A stretch of DNA of 64,000 bases from NCBI RefSeq assembly GCF_019059575.1, contig NW_024881587.1:88501-152500 (forward strand), given 5' to 3'. The notes beneath the pieces were generated by a model that worked only from the letters and a program-made list of their open reading frames with translations, was not told the origin of the DNA and ran no database searches. Positions 1-11,578 of the stretch are shown piece after piece (positions within the stretch are counted from its first letter, which is position 1; every line of letters begins with the position of its first letter). The DNA comes from Amphibalanus amphitrite (lineage: Eukaryota > Arthropoda > Thecostraca > Balanomorpha > Balanidae). Made by a program: the position numbers and the translations under genes.

Positions 1-40
1 GCGAATTTCGCCCACCCCTCCTGTTTTTCGCCAATATCTC
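1..40 (+). mobile_element. End fragment of a TTAA (piggyBac-like) element cut by the window edge
   Basis: A small palindrome (gcgaatttcgc) is followed by a C-rich run and then by tttttcgccaatatctc. This order, hairpin then C-run then ttttcg..aatatctc, is the sub-terminal signature of the single-motif end of the TTAA elements elsewhere in the window (for example just inside 60723 and 62708). Only the inner part of that end is visible, so this is a remnant. Confidence 0.4.
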
Positions 41-1485
41 ATAAGATTAATGCGAAATTAATTATGGCTACCTGTCAAGAATTGAATTGGACATCTCATC
101 GTGCAAGCAATAAGAAAATCGGTTCACAACTGTTCTAGTAATAGCGGTGTAAAGTGAACATCCTGTCGCCGCAGCGACGCGGCGACTCGGCAACCGGCGC
201 CGACCGCTACGCGCCGCCTGAATTGTAGACTGTGCCGGGACGGAACGGAACGGTTCCGTCCAAGATACCTATAAGGTTCCGTCTTTACATCGCGCTCCCT
301 ACCGCTGATTACGTTCGATTCGCGTCAAATTTTGTGAGAAGACTAAGAAATGTACAGGCAATCTTATGGTGAAAGAATTTTGAAAATCGGTTGGTAAACA
401 ATTGAAATATGGACGAGTAAACACAAAATTGTGATTGCTGCGTTTCCCGCATCGGCCGAGCCCGCCTCAGCCGGCGACATTTTACTCTTAGCAGGCCTCT
501 AACTGCCATATTTATTATTGGATTAACTAGAAATTCCCCATAATCTTAAAAAAATGTATGTTCTTTCGTATAGTGAAGATCAAAAGACGTGAAGATATCG
601 TTGGGTGATAATGTTTTTGTTGAATTTACTTCATGATGCATTTCCACACGGCTCAAAATTCACCGCAAAATACCGTTTGCCTGAGACACTTTTACTATGG
701 TTTGACTACGATGAATGCTTGCCTTGAATGCTTGACTACGATGACTATGCATTTCCATTCTCGCAGAGTTTGGGATATCACTAATCAGCAATCATTCATT
801 TCAGAAAGTGTACACAAGCAAGCATGTCTTGACTCTGAAAAACGGCGTTTGCCGCGGAAGTTATGAATGGTCCACTCCAATTTTTTCACAGATGGTTAGG
901 AACATTATGACGGACATAATATGTAAAAATTACCCAAATCGAAGGTGACGTGTTTTTTGCTATTTAAATTTTACTGTTTTAATTCAAGGTCAATTGCATT
1001 TCAAGGTCACTTCAATTTAATTTTATAATTAAAAATCAAAGCCTTATCAATTGCCTATAAGACCCTGTTAATATCATTTTGATACCAGAAAAGGAACCAG
1101 AGTTATATCCATTTAAAAAATTGATGTGTGGCATTTTTCGCTATATTCGATGACCTATATCTCAGCGATACGTTATCAAATTTCGAAAATATTATACGTA
1201 ACTCAGTTTTGAACCATGCCCAGTCTGCCTACAAATTTTCAGAAAAATCGAAGGGGATGACGGATTTCGGTGTTTGATTTGACGTGGAATGCCCCATTGC
1301 TTCACGTGCAAAGAGAGAAAATTATCAGATGTCGTTTAACTTATTTGTTAAACGTCTAGACGTTTGACGAATTGTTAAACGTCTAGTAGACATTTCGTCT
1401 AGTCTGAAATATGCCGTATTTTTTACATGAAATGTATTTTTTACCTTAAAGCCCCGAAAGATACCGTTGGTACGGGATAAAATCA
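41..1485. other. AT-rich intergenic DNA, no gene seen
   Basis: Apart from a short GC-rich patch at about 165-250, this is AT-rich sequence with only short, unconserved open frames. I see no splice-bounded coding block, RNA gene or clear repeat. It ends at the TTAA that precedes the element starting at 1490. Confidence 0.5.
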
Positions 1486-1489
1486 TTAA

Positions 1490-2523
1490 CCCTCGCCCTG
1501 GCAGGGGGGGGGTCGATGCGACCCCCCCCCTAAGGTTTTTCGAAGATAGCGTAAAAACGGCGGCGCGCAGCGCCGCCAAATTTGGCACAGCCTATGGGGC
1601 AACCTTTTTACATATGACCTGAAAATTTCAGGTCCGGGTGACCTTGGGTCAGGTCACCAGGTCAGAAAAACCGGTACAAGGTCATGGTCAAATTTCAACT
1701 TTCTTTATGCACCTGTCCAGCTCACAGTTTTGGACTGATTTCCTTCAAACTTTCAGGGTGTGCTAAGTTCACCGAGTTGTATAACATATAGTTCGGGTTT
1801 TTCGAGGTCACTGACCTGAGGTCAGTTAGAGGTCATTACGTCGTAATGTTAAGCCTATGGGAAAATACTAAATTCGGAAAATACTGGAGATATCCGCTTC
1901 GTTCTATCACTTTTGTGCTTTGAAACCACAGTGCTTAACAACAGGTCACTTGGTGCTTCTTTGTTTGGTGTACTTATCCATGGGTCAGGTCAAATGAGGT
2001 CAACTGAGGTCAAATGACGTTTTTGCCAATAACTTGGCACATAATGACGCTAGAGCTTAAAAAATGGTGTCATTGTGTTCCTGGTGATCAGCCGAATCGA
2101 ATGATATGCGATATGATGCAATTTGGTTAAGTTGAACTTAATTGATTAATTAAAGTTTACTTAAAAATTAAGAAAAACTTTAAGTACACTTAAGCAAGCT
2201 AAAAAGTATATCATTCGACGCGCCTTGACGTGCTGAGTTCACTGGTGCTTTTCTTTTTGCTCTATCTTAATTAGATCAAAAGTTATAAGCGAAAAACTTT
2301 TGACCTGTTTTTAGCGAAATTTTTACATTTATACCCCCCAAAACCCCCCTAAATATTGACCTAGAGCAACCAAATTTGCACAGGGGCGAGAACTCCGGGG
2401 GGCCCACCTACCTACCAAATTTGGTGTTTCTAGGTGCCATAGGAGCCAATCGCGAGGGGGGGGGGTCGCATCGACCCCCCCCTGCCAGGCCGTGTTATGA
2501 AAAATGCCCTGCCAGGGCGAGGG
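1490..2523 (+). mobile_element. Non-autonomous TTAA element 1 (piggyBac-like termini)
   Basis: The element is flanked by TTAA at 1486-1489 and 2524-2527 and begins CCCTCGCCC, with the inverted form at the far end. TTAA duplication with CCC-starting ends is the hallmark of the piggyBac superfamily; assigning this copy there is inference, because no transposase is encoded. The left end has the motif CTGGCAGG once, then a G-run/C-run hairpin with loop core TCGATGCGA. The right end has the same motif twice, 19 bp apart, and the same hairpin inverted. Inside the left hairpin is a GC palindrome (ggcggcgcgcagcgccgcc). The interior is rich in AGGTCA-like words. Confidence 0.75.
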
Positions 2524-2527
2524 TTAA

Positions 2528-3762
2528 ACGGCTCAAAGGCTTTTAAACGTCTCGCCTATCGGCAAGACGTTTAAAAGATTTGTTCTACCTACTCGCAATT
2601 TAATATATAGTAAAACACCAAGTCTTGCCGACGTAAGTTGCACCTCACGAACATCTCTGCTTCGAAGTCATTGAAACGAAATGCTTTCTAAACATGAGTT
2701 GCTACATAACATTGATTCTGGAATGTAATGCTGCGTATAATCTTCCGACTAATGCTGATGCACATTGCACAATGAACATATTACTTGAAGTGTAGAAGGC
2801 ATCATTTCAGTGGGTCCGAAATGAAATGTAAAGGTAAAATGAATAGCAGTGGCTGCTATAACTTATAACGCCCTGTGAAGATGTTTTCAGAGTGTCTGAA
2901 GTAAGTTTCCAGTAGGTAGGTACGATACACCTCGTATAGCTCCTTCCTTCTGTCGGGAAAATAATAATCTCGCAAATCTCTGTTATAATGACATATGCTT
3001 CTGTCTCAGATATAAGCGATTTTGGTACCGGCAATGTCAAGTACAGGGTGTGCTAAAAAAGTTGACATCTACATGAACTTTCTTGTGTCTATAACAATCT
3101 TATATTGAACCCTGAAGGCTGAAAGAAGCTCTTATTTTGTTTAAGTGCTTTGCTCAGTAGGTAAACCTTCCTTTCGGGTTATGAGACGTTTCAGGGTCGT
3201 GAATGGGGCAGGGGGCAGTGGGGTTGAGTCCGTCCACCGCCGGCTACTGCGCATCAGTGGCCGAGCCCATCCAACATGGGACGGGAGTGGTCCAGTGGGA
3301 CAAGTCCCCGAGCCTGGCCACTCAAATCACGGCCACTCCGGAGACGTATGTTTCTATTGGAAATGCCATCCACTGGCTTTCTTGTGGGGATACCGTCAAG
3401 GACCATGGATGGGTTGGTTCCGACTCCCGAGGACATAAAAGGGCAGATGGAAGGGAGATGTATGCTTCTCAATCCCAGGATACGCCAAGCCACCAAGCCT
3501 GCTGCGATATATAGTTACGTTCTGCATCAGCATTCACACAATCCTTGAAGAATAGGACGCATTTGTTCGCACGTGCAAAGCAGTGCAATTGAAAAGGGAC
3601 ACAGCAAGTGGAATGGAATATCGAAACGTAACTCTCGATTCCAACGAGAAGCGTTTGGTTTGGTTTACATTTGGCCGCGGACAAGAACAGTTAGCAAAGC
3701 ATGATTTACGGCACTCATGCGGTTCTGTGACATGTTCTGTATTTACTTTCCAAATAGTTATT
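2528..3762. other. Intergenic DNA with a single mariner-like end
   Basis: No gene is supported. At about 3043 the sequence tacagggtgtgctaaaaaag resembles one terminus of Tc1/mariner elements (compare 7044), but I find no matching partner, so at most a solo end remains. The block at 3190-3500 is open in several frames, has no splice-bounded conserved protein, and may be an old transposon fragment. Confidence 0.4.
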
Positions 3763-4627
3763 ACGAGCGAGCGAGCGCAGCGAGCGAAGTGAGTCTTTTC
3801 AATATAACGGAAAAATCTCAGTATGAACGGCCCGGCCCGGCCCGGCCCGGCCTGTAACGCTTTTGAGAGGCTTATATCTCAGCAACCGCTGGACCGATTG
3901 GCCTGCGGTCTTTTTTGTTGGGTAGCCACATCCCTTCTACCCCGTAATTGACTACTTTTGATACATCTCAGTGACCGTCGTGGCACGTGCCACGTGATAA
4001 GTCAAGGGTGTTCAAGCTGCTTTGCAAAAGTAGTGATTTTGAGAGGCTCATATCTCAGCAGCCGCTTGGGCGATTGGCTTGCGGTAATTTTTGTAGGGTA
4101 GCAGCATCCCTTCTACCAAAAATAGGATACTCCCGATGCATGTGGGTCATCCCCAGTGCACGTGCAAAATACAACAATAAGAGGTGTCAAATTTGTTCCC
4201 ATTTTAATAACTCGGTAATTATTGGGGCGATTTCGCTGAAACTTGGCAAACAGGTAGGCACCCACCAGACAATGCATTCCCATGTGTTGCGGTTAAGGTG
4301 CTACTGCACGTGCGCACGTGCATGGGGCGCTTCCAGATCTCGAGAACGGCTGGGCCGATTGCGCTCAAATTTGGTACACGGTTGGGGACCAGTTAGTGGG
4401 GTGCCGTGCAAAAGTCAGTTTGGACCCCGTTTGCACGTGCGCACGTGCAGAATGCCGCTTCCAGATCTCAGAAACGGCTGGGCCGATTGCGTTCAAATTT
4501 GGTACACTGCTAGCGACCGGTTAGAAGGGTGCTTTGCACAAGCCCGTTGGAAGTACCCTCTCGCCCTTCTGCACGTGCAGGGCTCACTATGTCGCTCGCT
4601 CGTTCTTCGCCCAAAAGGCGTTTTACT
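3763..4627 (+). mobile_element. E-box-rich repeat element, copy A
   Basis: This is the inverted partner of 18071..18970 (copy B). Ends are acgagcgagcgag on the left and cgctcgctcgt near the right, a short inverted terminus. After the left end come four GGCCC units, then about five degenerate units of roughly 120 bp. Each unit has an atctcagnaacggctggnccgatt core, a feature I see in all unit copies, and a CACGTG palindrome. The 16-bp perfect palindrome GCACGTGCGCACGTGC occurs at 4306-4321 and 4433-4448. A 215-residue reading frame crosses the unit array; it is conserved in copy B only as far as the DNA is, so I do not call it a gene. Confidence 0.65.
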
Positions 4628-4696
4628 TGTATGATAGCAATGATAACGTGGTGCGTCATGCTCAGCAGTCAGCACACCACAGACATACCACAGAGT

Positions 4697-4719
4697 CTCT
4701 CTCTCCCTCTCTTTCTCCC

Positions 4720-4818
<99 letters not shown>

Positions 4819-5055
4819 ATCTCTCTCTCCCTCTCGCACTCTCTCCCTCTCTTTCTATCCTCTCTCTCTTTCTCCTTCTCCTTCTCTTTCTCTTTCTCTT
4901 TCTCTTTCTCTTTCTCTTTCTCTTTCTCTTTCTCTTTCTCTTTCTCTTTCTCTTTCTCTTTCTCTTTCTCTTTCTCTTTCTCTTTCTCTTTCTCTTTCTC
5001 TTTCTCTTTCTCTTTCTCTTTCTCTTTCTCTTTCTCTTTCTCTTTCTCTTTCTCT

Positions 5056-5119
<64 letters not shown>

Positions 5120-5132
5120 CTCGCTCTCGCTC
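4697..5132 (+). repeat. 430-bp polypyrimidine microsatellite: (CT)n, (TTTCTC)n, (TC)n
   Basis: The block begins with about 80 bp of pure CT. After a short mixed segment with rare purines it continues as a near-perfect hexamer array of TTTCTC (about 4870-5065), then returns to TC and ends in a few CTCTCG units. Any open frame here is a by-product of the repeat. It directly follows the right end of copy A. Confidence 0.95.
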
Positions 5133-5566
5133 TTGGTATATTATAAATTTAAAGTGCTCATTTGTCATGGCATCAAACTGTCCCATCGGAGACAAAGATG
5201 CTTCACGATTACATCATCCTCGCTGCTAATCACATGTGGCCAACACGTCTCACCTGACAAATTGGTACCCGGATAAATAGAGAGTGAAAAGCGACTGAAC
5301 CATCCTAATGCCGAGTATTTATAGCCGAGCTGCAACACCCCTGACAGACTCGATTTTGTCGCTGCATGCCACAGTCCAAAACCAGTCGCAGTCCGCAGAT
5401 GTAGGTGACTGACGAATGGCGAGGCCGACAGACGGCGCAGCGGACGCGGTGGTGTTGTCGTTTTGACTATACGTAACGTACTATGTAGATACGGGCTAGG
5501 TCGTGAGCATAAGCTCCTTTGGGAATTTGTCTCGTGAAAAGCGAATGACTTTTCACGTACCTATGA

Positions 5567-5862
5567 TATGAATGATGATAGGGCGGGCGATTTTTAGGCG
5601 TTCTCGGTTGGCGGTTAGCGGGCGTGCGATGCGGGCGGTTTTATTGTTTTGCGGCGTTTTTGCGTTTTTTTATTTGCGGTTTGCGGCGGGCGGGCGTTTC
5701 TTTATCTTTTGCGAACTTTGCGTTGGCGTTTCGGGCGTGCGTTTTGCGCGTTTTGCGGTGTTTGCGTTTTGCGGTGGGCGGGCGTTTTTCACAATTCAAA
5801 GTGCAAACCTTCGGGCCACAGCGCTCCTCGAAAAGCGCTGCCCTCGAGTATGAATGATGATA
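5567..5862 (+). mobile_element. 268-bp G/T-rich insert flanked by 14-bp direct repeats
   Basis: Identical copies of tatgaatgatgata lie at 5567-5580 and 5849-5862. Between them, about 200 bp is almost devoid of A and of C outside CpG (gcgggcg, gcggttt and tttgcg words), followed by a more balanced tail that includes agcgctcctcgaaaagcgct. A target-site duplication around a retroposed or transposed insert is the natural reading. The flanks are themselves made of gatatga-like words, so a chance match is possible. Confidence 0.4.
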
Positions 5863-6088
5863 TGATATGAATTACGATATGACCGTATGATATGATACGA
5901 TTCATATGACGTAATTCTGGCCTGGGTTTTTATCCCTATCGCTTTCTCTATTCACTGCTGTATCCAAGGGGTGGGCCGTGGGTTATTTTGGGCATTTGAC
6001 CCTTGCAAAAGCACCTGTAACTGACGAAACCGCATCGTGTTCTTTGCATGAAAAGAAAACTCAACAATTTTCATGGAATAGAGATGTT
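5863..6088. other. Short non-coding stretch
   Basis: gatatga-type short repeats are followed by unremarkable sequence up to the TTAA at 6089. No coding or RNA feature is visible. Confidence 0.4.
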
Positions 6089-6348
6089 TTAACCCTCGCC
6101 CGTATGCGACGTTTTTCAGCGTCTAATGATTTAGGAGGGGGGGGGGGGGATCAGTTGGACCTCCTGCCGTTCGGCCCCTGATCGAGCTAAAGCTTCTCGA
6201 AAAAAAAACGTGCGTGCAGCCCGTGACAAGAGGAAGCCGATGCTACTCAATTTTAAGGTCCGAGGTCATTGGGTCAGGTCATTTGGGTCAGGGTCATGAA
6301 ATCTTCAGGGTAGGTGTAAAATTGATAAACTTGAGGGTACTACTTTAA

Positions 6349-8917
6349 CCCGCGCATGACTGGGGTATTTTCCATAATGCGAGTGACTGAGGGGAGGGGA
6401 GGGGGCTCTACAGAGAGTCCCCTCTCCTATCACCGAAACTACTGGGCCGATCGTCAAAATTCAAATAACGTCTGATAGCCCTGGAAAAACTGTTGAATGA
6501 AAGCTAATCTTGTTGACCTCAAGGACACCGATGACCTCACAGGTCAGGTTAAAGTAAAAATTACCAGCATTTTGGCTTGTTCACAATTTAGGCTCTGGCC
6601 GCCGGCTAACAAGTCCGATCAGGATCATTTTTGGTTTATGCACTCCATGGTATATGCCTTAGAAACCCTGAGGACATCGATCTTGTTCTTTGAATTTTTC
6701 AGGTCAACGCCAGGTCATCCTAGGTCACGAAAATTTTATATCAAGTATCGGTCACGTGACGCATGTTTTGTGGTCCATTTCACTCATAGATTTCGAAAAC
6801 AGAGTTATTTGAGGTTATTTTCAGCTGCATTTAGCTGAGGTCAGGTCACTTTCAGGTCAACAAAGGTCAAATTTTGAAAATGAAATTTTCCAGAAGAAGG
6901 GTGTCTATCAGATGCAGTTCGAGTTCAGCTAAATCAGCAACACAAGGGCGCCATTTATATTACTGTACTACGATGTCAAAACGTACTGAAAATGGATTTG
7001 AAAAAATTAGAATCGTGAAATTTTGACTATAATGATTAATGCGTACAGGGTGTCTCAAAAGTTCGTTCACACATTTCCCATGCCAATAAAGCATATAAGA
7101 ACCGGCCAAAAGTATAAGGTTTTGGTGTCTGTGTGTACACTAGACAAATATGCATGCTTTGACAACTGATTAAGAAGGTTGGAAACCAACCCCTTTGCTG
7201 TATCTCCAAAAATATTTGCCCATACCGATTTTTGTTGCTCCGTCAGCTGCCGGAGGCTGATAAAAGGTTACCAGCTTTCAAGCTCCTGCAGGGGAATCCC
7301 CTGCAGTTTCTGCGTCGGATTTAGTTTTGACTAGCTCCCCGGCAACATCTGATTTTCCCTGAAAGCCGACAGCTTGCATCGACACCATTCTTGAGTATTT
7401 TGTAGGCATTCTCTGGCGCTAACTCCTTCATGAATGACTGGCGCCGACATCCCAAGCGCCATTTTCCTTTTCAAAACGACCCCAGTCCTGAACAAACGGG
7501 AAGTACCAGGAGTAAATTTTTCGCATCATATGGTAGCAGAATGTGTCGGACGTCTGTTTCTCAGACACATTGTGCAAATTTTGCAAATTCCAAGCGCTCG
7601 TCATTCCCCATGCCAAGACCTTCGCTCGGTTGCGGAGTGTTTTCCTCGGGAGATGTTCTGCTTTGTAAACGGCCCAAACCTGTCCATCGTGTGGTTTTAT
7701 CGGGATTTTGTGTTTAAAAGAAAATTATTCGCTGCAGATCTGCCTCTTGAAACTTCGTTAGATGAAATTTTACAATAACTGACACTTTTGGAGGGTCAGG
7801 TGTCCTTGGCATTGACGATTTTTGTGTTATTGTCCCAAAAAATTAGCGTTATAGATATTATAAACAATTTTAAATTATAATATGTCTTTATTTTACGATG
7901 ACCTGCACTTTTTGAAAATGGGTAACCTCTGTCTGTGACCCTCTTGCCAGTTTTCAATAGTTATGACCGCATTTTCAGCTGCTTTCCGAAACACGAGTCT
8001 GCTGTCGTGCGAGGGTCGTTCAAAACGCCGTTAGTCTCGCATGGTTTCGTCCTTCAAAAATTTTAGCCACCGTTTTTATGAGATGATCATCATGTTGCAC
8101 TCATCCTCGCCGACACTTAGCCATGTGTCATTTCCGACTTAACCATTCCCATTACTCCTGAAACAGAGAGTTTCACAACATACCCGACTTTGCAACCTAC
8201 ATTTTCGTGCCTGACCCATGGTCTGAGGTGAACCCTTTTTGTGAGCTCATGAAGGGTCGAATGCACTTGAAAACAATATCGCTGCTTGAGGAAGGTTGTC
8301 ACCAATTCCCATGCAAAATTTCGACTGTTAATTTCCTGTTGATTCAGAATTATTGACAAAAAAGCATGGCTGGTACCTGTAAACGAACTTTTGAGACACC
8401 CTGTACAACTCAGCCATTTTTGAAGATATTTCGCTACAACTCTGTAGAGTAGTTCATCGGTGACTATTACTGTAACATATATTCTGTTTTTTTCCGAAGA
8501 ATAAAAATAAATGATTTTTTTAAATCAAAAATATATTATTTTGTAATTGCATGTGTATTTTTTCTGAAATGTTCAAAATTTTGAACATCCGAGACAGCAA
8601 TTTGATAACCACGTGTATTTTCAGTCTACTCGTGCAATTTGTAAATAAATCGGATCTACCTTAAAAACTGAGCTCTTGAGAGCGATTACCGTAGTTCAAT
8701 GTTTTGCATCAAAATCGGCCGACATAACGTCACTCTGACGTCATTTTCGGCCGATCTATGGTAGTTAGGAACTTGTAATTTGATAAAAAGGTGTCAAATT
8801 GATGCCACTGAAGGTACTGCAAGTTTCGTGTTGCTACGTCAAGCGATGTAGAAGTCAGAAGATACCTATTGCAGAAAAACGGGAGGGGGCTCTATAGAGC
8901 TCCTAGTCATGCGCAGG
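6349..8917 (+). mobile_element. Inner TTAA element inserted in the outer one
   Basis: TTAA at 6345-6348 precedes CCCGCGCATGACTGGGG. The opposite end is the inverse, CCTGCGCATGACTAGG, followed by a decayed taaa. The left end carries the variable motif (TGACTg) twice, 17 bp apart, and a hairpin core CTCTACAGAG; the right end has it once with CTCTATAGAG. Joining the sequence outside this block restores the continuity seen in the related element at 10685..11547, which supports insertion. A Tc1/mariner-like element sits inside at 7044..8405. Confidence 0.65.
7044..8405 (+). mobile_element. Tc1/mariner-like element with perfect 24-bp terminal inverted repeats
   Basis: The first 24 bases (starting tacagggtgtctcaaaag) recur exactly as the reverse complement at 8382-8405, including TA at each edge as expected for TA target duplication. 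The 1.36-kb length fits the superfamily. Short open frames of up to 114 residues are present, but I recognise no helix-turn-helix or DDE/D transposase motif, so it is probably non-autonomous or heavily decayed. The identical ends suggest a relatively young insertion compared with its hosts. Confidence 0.75.
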
Positions 8918-9007
8918 TAAAGCTTCGTTGCGATGGATTGCTTTTTGCGCGAGTCGCAAAAACCGAGGGGGGGGGTCCATCCGACCCTTTACAAGTGCGA
9001 GGGTAAA

Positions 9008-9540
9008 CCACACAGCAGCACAAATGAAAGCGAAATCTGGCGCGTTTTTTGGAAATCGGGAAACCTTTTTGGAGAGCATGGCTCTTCCATCAGCATCTAG
9101 CGGTAGGTAAGCCGTTCTGGATCCATCAGTACCTATCCATAACTACCTACCTACCGCTCATGTTTTTATTATTTGTGTTACATTTTACGGACATAGCTAG
9201 GTTTATGATGTCAGAATGTATAAATTCAATTTTTGTACTAACCTAAAATCTCAAAACATAATTTATTAACGTGCCGTTTTCACTTGAAGCTGCTTGAAAA
9301 GAAAGCATTTATTTGCAAGCTCATTTTGCTAATTGAACTATTCCCTACTCAAATGGCTACATGCAAGCCACCATTTTTTTTCTTTATAAGTTATCCATAC
9401 CGGTGCAAGCTTTCGCTTTGCTATATGTACAGTGAAGATTTCTGTTCAATAGGAAATGATGTATAGGAAATGATGTCACAAATGATGAGTGGCAAGTGCC
9501 AAGTGATGAGTGGCAGCCGTACACCCTGCTGATAAGCTAA
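9008..9540. other. AT-rich spacer
   Basis: No gene or repeat boundary is recognised. A short polypyrimidine and poly-T patch at about 9370 precedes the GA microsatellite. Confidence 0.4.
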
Positions 9541-9600
<60 letters not shown>

Positions 9601-9672
9601 GAGGGGGGAGGGAGACGGACGGACGGACGGACGGACGGGACAGATGCAGACAGACAGACAGACAGAGAGGAG
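9541..9672 (+). repeat. (GA)n microsatellite followed by (GGAC)n and (CAGA)n
   Basis: About 55 bp of pure GA is followed by G-rich sequence, then tandem GGAC units and CAGA units. This block explains the long leucine/serine-rich reading frames on the opposite strand, which are not genes. Confidence 0.9.
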
Positions 9673-9854
9673 TGATATGTGCAAGGTGAAGTGGAACACC
9701 AAAACCCTGAGGCAGAACGGAAGAGCGGTAGCGAATATGGGGAGGCGAGAGAGCGAGAGAGGAGGCTGGGCCGAGAGTGCCCCGCAGGCGGTCCAACACT
9801 GCCCTGTCAAGTGTTTATTTTTACCAGGAGAGCCGCTCAACGTGTTCTCTCCTC

Positions 9855-10135
9855 GATGAGGGCCGGAGGGGGGGGGACGGTCGGGGGCTGAGTGCCGTGT
9901 CTGGGGTCGCGGGCGCGCCGCCGCCGGGGCCGCCGGGCCGGGTGGGCGCCACTTTTGTTGCCGCACTGCCGGCCGCGTCTGGCCCACCCGCCCAACATTG
10001 CCAGCCACGGCGTAACACCGAAAATAAACGCCGCACGGTGTCTGCAGCCGGCGCGGCGCGGCGCTCGGACCGGGCCGGGCCGGGCCGGCGCACACCGCAG
10101 CTCAGGCCAGACGGACGGTCACGTGTAGCGGGACA
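9855..10135. other. GC- and CpG-rich island
   Basis: About 280 bp is dominated by gccgcc, cgggcc and ggcgcg words with many CpGs, in contrast to AT-rich flanks. It could mark a promoter, but no transcription unit can be tied to it. Open frames here are composition-driven on both strands. Confidence 0.4.
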
Positions 10136-10149
10136 CCGGCTCACGCCAG

Positions 10150-10680
10150 TCCGATGTCACTTCCCGGCCGATTATCATATCCTCAGATTATTGGTTAACT
10201 TTGTTAATTAAAGGCCTTTTTAATTTAAAGGCATCGTTTAATTTTTGCGCTTTGGCTGTGAATCTGCTTTACGTTGTGGTATATTATACCTAAATCGACA
10301 AATTATTTTGATTGGTACATGACAATGCCGGCTGGATTGTGGTCACTTGGTAATGATATCGTCTTCCAAGATCAACACTGCTTTCGTCGGAGCACCCAAC
10401 ACGCTAACGTATGTCGGGCGCTGTTTGCCATGCACTTTAGCTGACGTTAACCTTCCGGTCACCTGCGTACGGCTCTCATCGGGCTCTCTGTTTCATGTCA
10501 GAAGCAGAAAGAAGATATCGGTGTATCGCTAAATCAACCCGGTTAAAATGCCAACAAAATACAGCAATGTATTAATATTTTCTTATCCGCTCAATAAGAA
10601 GGAAGTGGGATTGGGTAACTAGTAAAAAAATGTATCTCATCACGTATCTATATTTAGTTGACAGCAGGAAATGTTATATT
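10150..10680. other. Spacer without recognised features
   Basis: Mixed-composition sequence with no splice-bounded coding block, RNA gene or repeat boundary that I can support. Confidence 0.4.
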
Positions 10681-10684
10681 TTAA

Positions 10685-11547
10685 CCCTCGCTGGTTTTTC
10701 GCGAATAACTCGCGTAAAAAGCGGCCGATCGCGACGAAACTTTCAGTACCCTCACATTGATCAATTTTACACCTACCCTGAAAATTTCATGACCCTGACC
10801 CAAATGACCTTTGACCTGTGACCTCTTTTCCGAGACCATGTTTGGCCGGAATCGCGATTCTGCGTATGTCGGCTCGCATTAGCCGCGCGTTTGCAAGCTT
10901 TTCGTGGTTTCAAACGTTCAAACATGTGATTTGATGTTGCTTCCATGCATTAGGGTGGGTGTCAAGGTCACCTGAAGGTCAGGTCAGGTCATTGACCTTT
11001 TGGTGACCTCGGGTGACCTCGGTTCACTTTTTCGAGCTGTACATGTTTCTAGGCTAGTTTTTGGAGCTGAATTCGAATTTAGCAACCATTTGAACATTTA
11101 CGAAGTAGTTTTGGTGCCTTATCAACATGTTACGAAGCTGTCAGAGGCGGTTGACACGTACTACGAATACCCGTCACGATGCCTACTGGTTGACCTGACC
11201 TGACCTGACCCGACCTGGTCTAAATGCTTAAAGACATCATCTGTGATCAAAACTAACACGATATTCGTGATCAGCACCCCGAAAACCCCTTAGCAGCCAC
11301 ACTTTACGACTTTCTAACAGGACCCGATTTTCCCGACTTTGGGTCATTGACCTGACCTGGAAGGTCACCCAATGACCTAGGACCTTAAAATTGGGTATCA
11401 TCGGCTTCCTCTCGTCACGGGCAACACGCTCGTTTTTTCCGCGAAGCTCTAGCTCGATCAGGGGCCAAACGGCAAGGGGGGGCGGGGGGGTCCAACCGAC
11501 CCCCCCCCACACATTAGAAGCTGGCAAACGCCGCACACATGCGAGGG
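10685..11547 (-). mobile_element. TTAA element, uninterrupted relative of the nested one
   Basis: Flanked by TTAA at 10681-10684 and 11548-11551. One end is CCCTCGCTGGTTTTTCGC and the other, inverted, is CCCTCGCATGTGTG. The right end shows the doubled motif ATGTGTG with a 19-bp spacer, a G-run and the hairpin core GGGTCGGTTGGACCC. The left end lacks the G-run hairpin, which looks like a small deletion. The interior includes the tgacctgacctgacctgacc array at about 11192-11212. It matches 6093..9003, 12979..13505 and 36390..37035 over much of its length. No transposase is encoded. Confidence 0.7.
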
Positions 11548-11578
11548 TTAATATAGGCGGTCTTACGTCGGCCCCCAC

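Larger units (their letters stand above)
6093..9003 (+). mobile_element. Outer TTAA element of a three-level nest
   Basis: TTAA at 6089-6092 precedes CCCTCGCCC. The far end reads gcgaggg followed by taaa (a decayed TTAA) at 9004-9007. Left sub-terminal sequence (G-run, tcagttggacc, then gatcgagctaaagcttctcg) matches the right end of the element at 10685..11547 in inverse orientation, and its interior (gggtaggtgtaaaattgat) also matches that element. The interior is interrupted at 6345-6348 by the element 6349..8917. It encodes no recognisable protein. Confidence 0.65.

Noticed and set aside
3043-3100. A full mariner-like element starting at 3043
   Set aside because: No inverted partner of this end was found in the following few kilobases.
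3987-4634. 215-codon open frame, with a similar 224-codon frame at 18036..18710
   Set aside because: Both lie in inverted copies of a tandem-unit repeat; the peptide repeats with the unit (RLGRLRSN, GWADCVQIW) and contains no known domain. Openness in both copies follows from near-identical DNA.
4529-5229. Long Leu/Ser-, Phe/Ser- and Lys/Glu-rich frames
   Set aside because: They are translations of the CT and TTTCTC microsatellites.
7428-8359. Transposase of the mariner-like element
   Set aside because: Frames of 62-114 codons show no helix-turn-helix or DDE/D motif that I can recognise.
9421-10211. Several frames of 100-220 codons on both strands
   Set aside because: They combine a GA microsatellite with a CpG-rich island; composition is low complexity and there is no splice-supported homology.
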